64,000 nt of DNA from Hydractinia symbiolongicarpus (Eukaryota; Cnidaria; Hydrozoa; Anthoathecata; Hydractiniidae), in contig NC_079882.1 of NCBI RefSeq assembly GCF_029227915.1, positions 14,528,501 through 14,592,500 on the forward strand, given 5' to 3'. The stretch's first letter is position 1. Every line of letters starts with the position of its first letter. The translations under genes and the position numbers were made by a program. Positions 58,401-64,000 of the stretch are shown piece by piece. Under the pieces are notes generated by a model. The model was given only the letters and a program-made list of their open reading frames with translations. It searched no databases and was not told the DNA's origin.

Positions 58401-61400
58401 GAAAACTTGTCGACACAAAGTGAGTGAAGCCTCTATTGGGGTGTGCTACAAAGTAAAGTAAGTACGTAAAAGTGTAGCATAAGAGAAAGGTGCTTGGATT
58501 GTCGAAATATTTTCAAACTAAGTCAGCTTGTGCCTAGATTTCTCTTTTCTTTCTCTTCCATTTATAACTTTTTATTTACATATTTTTAACATTTTTTAAA
58601 TCAACCTGTTTGGATTTCTTTCCTGTATTTGTACTTATTTTTCTCTTTTCAGATATTTCTGTCTGTACTCTATAGGCACAATGAAAACAATCAAATAAAA
58701 TTTAATTGATAAATAAAAATGTTTGATGTTCCGTTTGACAAAAATAACTTTTTATAAGGGCTGATTAGCATAAGACTTATTTGAGCATTTCTTTTTTTAA
58801 AATAACTACTTTGTTTTGTATTCTGACAGCTTTATTGCTGTTTAAAACAACATTTGTTCCACATTAATGTCTCTTGTTTATCAGGTTTCTGTTAGGCCTT
58901 GTAAATTGTGTTATATATTTTTAAACACTTGACATTTAAATGTAGTAAAGAAACTTTTTATATTTTTTGCAGATATTATCAAAAGCATGAAGCAATTCCG
59001 CTACTATCTGAAGATGTCCTTTGCGTTTTGAAACTGTTCAACGTCATACAAGTGATGTCACACTTTTAATTCACACTTTTAATAACGTGACTTTAAAAAC
59101 TGCTAATTAATAGTTATATACAAATATTTTAAGCTGAGGTCATATTTTGACTAAAGTTCTCTTTTATTGGATGCATCTTTTCCACTCAAAAAATAAAATA
59201 CGAAGAAAAACCTATTTCTTCAAACGTATCTAAAATTTACTAACAGAAACTTAAAAACTGTCTACAGGACTTCACACCTTTAAACTGCTGAACATTACGG
59301 ATAAGACATGGACCTAACTAATATTTTATAAACAAGTCACTTACAGAGCTATGTATAATCATAATACAGTGATCAAAATGATGGTGTTCCATTACTGATG
59401 TCCCATATAACTGTGCCAGTGGGGATGCACTCCTAAAAATGAAAAAACCTAGATGTAAGTATTAGTGCGGAATATCGTCTTAGATAACACCATAATTTAT
59501 ATGGTACTTACTTAACTTGAAAAGTGTTATTAGTTCCTCTATGATCCAAATCATGACACAAGCAACCAACTAAAAGCGCTAATTTTTCTTCGTCTGTAAA
59601 ATTTACTTTGAAATCAGGCAATTCCTACAAAAGAGAACCAGATATCAGGCAGACTTTGGTATAAAATCACTTTGTCAGAATGCATGAACAGAACTATGTG
59701 TGGAGCTTACAAGTCAATTTGTCAACACAATATAACAAAATAAGTATTAAGACAACATGCTATTAATAAAGGCACATTTACATGAAACAAAGACGAAGTT
59801 GTGATACATCTCAACCAGATGTAACAATGAACAATTAATGAACAAAACATAATTCTTCATTTGCACAAAAATAGCTTCAGCTGCTGTTAATACCAACAAA
59901 GAAAGAAGAACAAAACATCAAAGTAAAACAAAATTCCTTTATCAAAGGTGGGGTGTACAAAATAATAATAAAAAACCGGAAATCACCAACTGAGCTATTG
60001 GTGCGACAGTGATTCGAATTTGAAATCCTCTTTTTCCTTACTACCAGATCAAGCACCAGTTAAAAATAAGAATGGAATTGTGTGTTGATATTTTTGTGAA
60101 AATCGAAGGCAAAAATGACATTTAGCAATAAACATTGAAAAAATTGACTGGAGTATTTCAACTACTTTCTTAACAAAAACGTGACATTTCCTGTTACTGA
60201 CCAAATGCAATGTCCCTTGAAATAATTAGCTAATACTGTTTAGAATATTACTGGAAAATAGTGGCAACAGGCAAAACTGTTGAATTTATTTGCATAATTT
60301 TTCTTTCTAAGTAACAACAATATGAAAACACAACAGAAATATTACCTTTAGCATAAGAAACATCATTTGTGCCACATTAAATGCATGCCTCCAGTTATGA
60401 TATATTACTTTTCTGTAATTCTTTTTTACTGTAAGTATCCAATTACATAATACCTAAAATGAAGAAAGACATCACTAAAATCCATTAGTTTGTAAAGACA
60501 ATAAAAAAATAAAAAGCTTTCTGGTCTATTACAATCATGCTTAGGCTCTTTACCAACCTATTATTCTAATAACATAAGTGGAGTGTTGGTAAGCAGACAT
60601 CTGCAAATCACAGTTGTCCATCATCTCCTCAGATTAACTTTTTTTTAAAAGATGTTCCCTTTGTCCTTTCAATAATATTTTGTGCAAGAACAACAGGTAA
60701 AACTTTTCTTACCTGATAATCAATTCTGAATCTTATAATTAAGCGTAAATCTTGAAACATTCTCAAGGTTGCTAAACATGTCTCTCTATCTGATAGAGTT
60801 GCATCATCAAACGAAAACTCTCTTAAACGGAAAGTCTTTGAGGAGGGAACTATTTCTTTCTATAAAAAAAAAGAATTTCATTAATGAAAAGGATAATCAC
60901 GTAAAATAGATTTCGATTCATAAAACCGATAATCATGTAAAATAGATTTTGTTCATGTAACGATAATCACGTAAAATCGATTTTGATTCATGGAAACCAT
61001 AATTACTTAAAATAGATTTAGATTCATGAAAACAATGACAACCTTGGTGACTTTTAATATTTAATATTGAATATTTTAAAATCTGAAATAAAATTTAGAT
61101 TTATCAAAGCATTGTTATTACATATAGTCAAAGTTATTTTAATTATGTGGAACCATGTACCAAACTAAATTCTCACATAAACCAATTTCCGTTAATTATT
61201 TTTGCAGTAAAACATGTTATCATAAATATAATGACAAAAAAATGTTGTGTCAGCTAATTTTTTTATCTTATCGATTATTTTTTATGTTATATTATATTTC
61301 TGACAGAGGTTGCGTATATAATTAACATGAAAATCAAGTCAAGTCTCTATAATATAGGAACTCTCTTGAAAAATTGAATAGCATTAAAAGGACAATCATT

Positions 61401-62452
61401 ACCTGTAAATTAACCCCTTCATTTTGGGAAGCAGCTGCATGGTATGAAAGCACCTACAAGACATTATTTTAAAACACGCAATCTGTTATACCAAACTTCT
61501 TGGCTCAGAATTAAACAGATAAAACAATAGTAGACTATTAAGTCTAGTTTACATACCTAAATTAAAAAATAGTCTATTTCAATAACTCTTAAGTAAAAAA
61601 GTCTTACATCGAGTGCGATTTTTTGCCTTGCCATAGCTTTCACACATTCTTCATATATATATGTGTTATGTATAGCAATGCCACAGAAAATCGCAAACGC
61701 CTAACATGAAAGAATATCAAAAGCATAAATAATTACAATTAAAATGGTGAGGTGTGGTTTGCACAAATTAAAATAATCCAGCTGCAAAACAAGTTGATCT
61801 GGTCTATTGTTAAAATCATTTTGACTTAAATATCATAGTTCCATTAAAATGAAATTTCAGAGAAAGAAAATGTTGCATAAAATACACCATAAAGAATACA
61901 AATACTTTCAAAGTCAACATACATACCTCAAATAAATTTTCGTCATTTTGATTAAATGGTTTGCCATCCATTTTATTTAACAACTGCACAACACCTGAAA
62001 TATTAAAATCCTATACTATTCTGACAAGGAAGCAAACTTACATTTTGTCAATAATCCAAGTAAATAACCAAGAACAGTACCTATAATATCGCCTTTGCTA
62101 TTTTTAATAGGCATACATAAAATTGTTTTTGTCTTAAATCCCGACCCACCATCAACCTATATATAAAAAAAGATTTTAATACTTAAAAAATAAATACAAA
62201 TCAAAAATATAAATCAAAGATACATACCGAAGGATCAAACCTTGGATCATTGTATGCATCTGGTATATTCAAGGTCTACAGTATAAATATAAATTGGTTA
62301 AAAGGCACAAAAATTCCAAAAAAAATTAATTAGTAAAAAATTTTAAAAGTAAAAGTTTAGCTATTTTAAATTTAAAGATTAGCACCTCTCCAGTTGTGGC
62401 TACATATCCTGTTATACCAATATTAATAGGGAACCTCACTTCGGATGTACCA
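43255..62452 (-). CDS. PDE5/6/11-family cyclic nucleotide phosphodiesterase (PDE11-like), 3' part
   Basis: Sixteen exons (62386-62452, 62228-62275, 62081-62156, 61927-61994, 61608-61700, 61403-61453, 60713-60859, 60346-60453, 59512-59624, 59345-59432, 54837-54937, 52075-52152, 51927-51990, 51430-51504, 44186-44269, 43255-43437) join with GT/AG borders and consistent phases into 480 residues ending at TAG. The product hydrolyses cAMP and/or cGMP. The first five exons are GAF-B (NIPDAY…[23 protein letters not shown]). The rest form the catalytic domain with YHNWRHAF, the metal-binding [18 protein letters not shown], the metal-binding Asp in MTSCD, and the invariant purine-binding Gln in [24 protein letters not shown] favours PDE11 over PDE5, but VKKNYR and MQVGFID read like PDE5. 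All key residues are intact. GAF-A and the start codon were not found in the window. Transposons fill the larger introns. Confidence 0.95.
44186..44269 (-). CDS. PDE visible exon 15 (invariant Gln)
   Basis: 84 bp encoding [20 protein letters not shown] then NICLPVYQ. The Gln in MQVGFID binds the cyclic nucleotide purine. Confidence 0.96.
45033..48507. mobile_element. Inverted-repeat element in PDE intron
   Basis: Left end CACGGCTGTTTCAG (45033-45046) with GACTGCGCATG (45069-45079); right end CATGCGCAGTC (48471-48481) and CTGAAACAGCCGTG (48494-48507). The shared blocks are in the same inverted order, although spacing differs by about 10 bases. About 3.5 kb with no transposase recognised. It abuts the THAP remnant, and no target duplication was found. 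Confidence 0.55.
45947..45995. ncRNA. 22-bp hairpin, possible small RNA precursor
   Basis: AAAGCACTGTGAGTACAGAATC, five bases, then its reverse complement with one change that would be a G-U pair in plus-strand RNA. It is isolated in a PDE intron. It could be a miRNA-like hairpin or the remains of a tiny foldback element. The loop is very short for a Dicer substrate, so confidence as RNA is low. Confidence 0.25.
48505..49590 (+). pseudogene. THAP-type transposase remnant
   Basis: Begins inside a THAP zinc-finger-like domain: [34 protein letters not shown] and [12 protein letters not shown]. The N-terminal zinc cysteines are missing and the usual C-x2-H is C-x2-R. Further frames follow with breaks: [23 protein letters not shown]…SSNCIVLIP, and [18 protein letters not shown] then RQREIG and, frameshifted, [13 protein letters not shown]. 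The TERF.QDPLEN..G.QR and NPS…FGYNDNTI-like motifs are C-terminal signatures of THAP9/P-element-like transposases, recalled from family knowledge. It is clearly decayed and antisense to the PDE gene. Confidence 0.72.
49947..51066 (-). pseudogene. C2H2 zinc-finger transposon protein, frameshifted
   Basis: Starts with [20 protein letters not shown] at about 51066. A C2H2 finger (CDICSKTC plus [10 protein letters not shown]) is split by a one-base frame change near 50875. Then follow [55 protein letters not shown] and [10 protein letters not shown]. The longest frame (50402-49947) has [20 protein letters not shown] and ends [17 protein letters not shown]. The LSGY…KDRGGL pair resembles the C-terminal part of P-like/THAP transposon proteins. 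At least three frame breaks. It lies convergent with the THAP remnant, so both may come from one two-gene transposon. Confidence 0.65.
51430..51504 (-). CDS. PDE visible exon 14
   Basis: 75 bp encoding [25 protein letters not shown], the EFF.QGD.E conserved helix. Followed by a 7.2-kb transposon-laden intron. Confidence 0.96.
51927..51990 (-). CDS. PDE visible exon 13 (second metal Asp)
   Basis: 64 bp encoding [21 protein letters not shown]; the Asp in MTSCD is the conserved metal ligand. Confidence 0.96.
52075..52152 (-). CDS. PDE visible exon 12
   Basis: 78 bp encoding [18 protein letters not shown] … RSLLR, equivalent to the RRGEFFELV…W…H segment of PDE5/11. Junction phases fit exons 11 and 13. 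Confidence 0.92.
52745..52779. repeat. TTA microsatellite
   Basis: About eleven TTA units in the intron between visible exons 12 and 11. Confidence 0.9.
53843..54392 (+). pseudogene. Copia RNase H tail, decayed
   Basis: Fragments of a Copia pol C-terminus in the PDE intron, antisense to the gene: [34 protein letters not shown] and [20 protein letters not shown] then [13 protein letters not shown]. The segment parallels the RNase H end of the Copia element at 16.1-16.4 kb (DQIADCLTKGTASAENLL), but it is from a different subfamily. No LTR found. Confidence 0.75.
54837..54937 (-). CDS. PDE visible exon 11
   Basis: 101 bp encoding [20 protein letters not shown] then [13 protein letters not shown]. 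The TDLALYF motif is conserved. Confidence 0.95.
55440..58470 (+). pseudogene. RTE-type LINE (endonuclease-reverse transcriptase), decayed
   Basis: Sequence order of a full LINE ORF in the PDE intron, antisense to the gene, broken by many frameshifts. Endonuclease: [44 protein letters not shown] and [11 protein letters not shown]. Reverse transcriptase: [68 protein letters not shown] and YPDDTTLI, where the catalytic motif Y-A-D-D reads Y-P-D-D. C-terminus: [10 protein letters not shown]…PP in mixed frames, ending near AAGTAAAGTAAGTACG. The layout resembles RTE elements described from Hydra (family knowledge). Boundaries approximate; no target duplication found. Confidence 0.82.
58471..59344 (-). 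other. PDE intron remainder
   Basis: Rest of the intron between visible exons 11 and 10, beyond the RTE element. A plus-strand open segment at 58978-59069 (after a TTTTTGCAG) reads [20 protein letters not shown], but it has no partner exon and is not called as a gene. Confidence 0.4.
59345..59432 (-). CDS. PDE visible exon 10
   Basis: 88 bp encoding [19 protein letters not shown], the conserved active-site rim. The next intron (54938-59344) carries the RTE element. Confidence 0.96.
59512..59624 (-). CDS. PDE visible exon 9 (HD signature)
   Basis: 113 bp encoding [20 protein letters not shown] then [19 protein letters not shown]-x2-H-x4-N is the family's metal-binding signature; [15 protein letters not shown] is PDE11-like. 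Confidence 0.97.
60346..60453 (-). CDS. PDE visible exon 8 (catalytic His)
   Basis: 108 bp encoding [20 protein letters not shown] then [25 protein letters not shown] carries the general-acid His and the first metal ligand. Confidence 0.96.
60713..60859 (-). CDS. PDE visible exon 7
   Basis: 147 bp encoding [20 protein letters not shown] … [18 protein letters not shown], the first catalytic helices. Confidence 0.93.
60892..61034. repeat. Four-copy tandem repeat, about 35-38 bp unit
   Basis: Unit ATAATCACGTAAAATAGATT plus TCGATTCATAAAACCG, repeated four times with substitutions, in the intron between visible exons 7 and 6. Confidence 0.85.
61403..61453 (-). CDS. PDE visible exon 6 (start of catalytic domain)
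   Basis: 51 bp micro-exon encoding [22 protein letters not shown] is the conserved entry to the PDE5/6/11 catalytic domain. Confidence 0.92.
61608..61700 (-). CDS. PDE visible exon 5 (end of GAF-B, linker helix)
   Basis: 93 bp encoding [18 protein letters not shown] and [11 protein letters not shown], the long helix joining GAF-B to the catalytic domain. Confidence 0.93.
61927..61994 (-). CDS. PDE visible exon 4 (GAF-B)
   Basis: 68 bp encoding [20 protein letters not shown]…, matching the VVQ..NK..G.PF...DE of GAF-B. Confidence 0.93.
62081..62156 (-). CDS. PDE visible exon 3 (GAF-B)
   Basis: 76 bp encoding [20 protein letters not shown]…GDIIG, the GAF core strand SGF…ILCMPI. Ends in phase 1. 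Confidence 0.93.
62228..62275 (-). CDS. PDE visible exon 2 (GAF-B)
   Basis: 48 bp encoding [16 protein letters not shown], the GAF hallmark NIPDAY..PRF. Phase 0 at both ends. Confidence 0.93.
62386..62452 (-). CDS. PDE visible exon 1 (GAF-B)
   Basis: Encodes [19 protein letters not shown], the GAF strand/helix that precedes NIPDAY. It begins in phase 1 (one base before GGT), so an upstream exon must exist; I could not find it up to 64000. Confidence 0.9.
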
Positions 62453-63815
62453 CTAAAAAGAAATTCAGGGAAAATTATTGAAAATTGGTAATACATACAA
62501 AATAAATGAACAAAGCTCCAGTAATACAGTGCGGAAAACTTGTTTTTAAAGGTAGGTAGGAACCATATGTAGTATATGGTTCCTAATGTTTGTTAAATCA
62601 TAAGAGTCATCATTAAATTATTGAAATACAACTTTGCAACAAATTTGTTACCATAGGTTAAATCAGAACTACTTGAAAATACAAGGAATTCTGTGATACA
62701 CATCTTACAACATTTAAAACAATCATGGAATACGATTTAGCATCAAGGATGTCTGTGGTAGAGTTAGTGAACTGTGCCACATTTAATTTTCTCAGCCTGT
62801 TATTCATACCACCCTGATTGTTTTATTTTAAAGTTGCCATTTTTGTTACATTAACCAGACATTAATTTTCTTTTAATGCATCAGCTATGCAGTTAATTGT
62901 ATAAAAATTGATAAAAATATTCAATCAGTTTCATGGATTCATATCCCACTGGATTATATATCCGTGAGCTATAGCTAGCCACAATCCTGTTTAAAAAATT
63001 ATTGGAATAAATGCTTAATGCTTGTACTTACAGGAAATTATTTTAAACTGTTTTATATTAGAACCATTATATTGAACTTGTCAATGTTCACAAAAGGACA
63101 AGAAATAAGGATTTTAGGATATTTGGTTAAATCCAAAACCTTAACCATGATAATTCTTGCTGACATCAACACAGCCTTTTTTTGACTACCTGAATCTTTG
63201 TGGATTGTCGCGTTAATTGCTTCACAATGAAAACATAACAGGAACTGTGATTAGCATCTCTAACTTTTCTCATCCGTCGTATACATCTTCCTAATTAGAA
63301 ATTTTCCAGCTTTTTGCCAGTGGAGCATTTGTCAGGTGATGCTGTTTTGTCATTTCGAGAAATGGCCAAAAAATGCCATTTCTTGAAGAAACTATAAACA
63401 GGATTGTAGCTCAAGACCACAAAATAAATATATTTGAAAATTTTAAGTATATCCCACAAATTTGATAAAGATCTCACCAAAGTTTAAAACTGCATAAAAA
63501 ATAAAGAGATACATTAAAGAAACCTGTGACTACATTTATCTACCCAGGTTTTGTGAAGTGACATTGATAAAGCATGTTTTACACCACAATGTGCAGAGTG
63601 TGAATTATAACCAACTTTTCGTTTTTGAACTTAGCTTTAAAGACTACCTAATTAAAGATGGGAGTGAAGTATATATAAAAGTGGGATTGGGAAAAAGTTA
63701 CCACTATGTATCCAGAAAGGTGGGTACCGTGTTGATACTACAAATAATTCAATAATAATAATAATAATCACCATTAAAGCCATGTTCATAGTAAGAGCAA
63801 ATTCTGTCTTTGAAG
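62453..63815. other. Upstream PDE intron or flank, nothing firmly recognised
   Basis: I searched here for the preceding GAF-B exon on the minus strand and did not find one. A short hairpin AGGAACCATAT-GTAG-TATATGGTTCCT lies at 62559-62584. Two open segments on the minus strand (about 62690-62790 and 63040-63235, the latter with GSQKKAVLMSARIIMVKVLD) look mildly protein-like but match no family I know. Confidence 0.35.
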
Positions 63816-64000
63816 AAAACTAACACTACCATACTATACTTCGCTCGCAGTCCAATAGACTGTCATATTATTATGGAAATAAAGAACTTCATTTGGTAGA
63901 AAAAACATTTGATCTTTTAGACCCTTCATCTTGTTGGCTCTGTAACAAATCAGTGAAAAACAAACTTGCCATGACTGCTTTCTACCAACAGTTCCATTTT
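63816..64000 (+). other. Open reading frame running off the window edge
   Basis: An open frame of about 60 codons reads HYHTILRSQSNRLSYYYGNK … CWLCNKSVKNKLAMTAFYQQ and continues past 64000. A possible splice acceptor (CTTCGCTCGCAG) lies at 63840-63851. No domain recognised. It may be an exon or a transposon fragment. Confidence 0.25.

Noticed and set aside
58978-59069. Plus-strand exon after TTTTTGCAG ([11 protein letters not shown]…)
   Set aside because: No partner exon and no recognised family; it lies in an intron of the minus-strand PDE gene.

Overview
This is a strongly AT-rich eukaryotic window from an animal genome. A cnidarian, probably a hydrozoan, is my best guess; that is inference from the mix of Copia (GalEa-like), Ty3/gypsy, RTE, PIF/Harbinger, THAP-type and Helitron elements plus a metazoan-type cyclic-nucleotide phosphodiesterase. 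There are no bacterial features, operons or CRISPR arrays.

The one host gene I can support is on the minus strand from 62452 down to 43255: 16 consecutive exons of a PDE5/6/11-family phosphodiesterase, most like PDE11. They cover the C-terminal part of GAF-B and the complete HD-type catalytic domain through the stop codon. All 15 junctions have GT/AG borders and compatible phases, giving 480 residues. The 5' exons (GAF-A, start of GAF-B, promoter) were not found and probably lie beyond position 64000. Its introns hold many transposon remnants: an RTE LINE (55.4-58.5 kb), a Copia tail (53.8-54.4 kb), and a 7.2-kb intron with a THAP-type transposase remnant, a convergent C2H2 zinc-finger transposon gene and several inverted repeats.

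Left of the gene nearly everything recognisable is mobile DNA. 1-10.7 kb: diverged tandem repeats, a 1.7-kb inverted-repeat element and a repeated tRNA-like fragment. 10.7-17.2 kb: a three-level nest, with an 8-bp-TSD inverted-repeat element containing a Copia retrotransposon with unusually short (77-bp) LTRs, whose integrase is split by a TTAA-flanked MITE. 17.9-19.6 kb: a TAA-flanked MITE, a long AAT microsatellite and a LINE tail. 19.6-25.1 kb: a structurally complete, apparently very young Ty3/gypsy element with 160-bp LTRs that look identical, a tRNA-Ser-type primer site, and gag and pol in one frame separated by a single UGA followed by CUAG, a known readthrough context. 25.8-27.2 kb: a truncated reverse-transcriptase ORF and a tRNA-headed SINE. 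28.1-31.1 kb: a full PIF/Harbinger element (MADF protein plus DDE transposase) inserted inside an older Harbinger transposase gene. 34.5-39.3 kb: two non-autonomous Helitrons in exact head-to-tail tandem. 42.0-43.0 kb: a long-TIR MITE and a short Helentron-like fragment just downstream of the PDE stop codon.

All family assignments come from motifs, TIR/TSD structure and remembered family resemblance; no database search was run.
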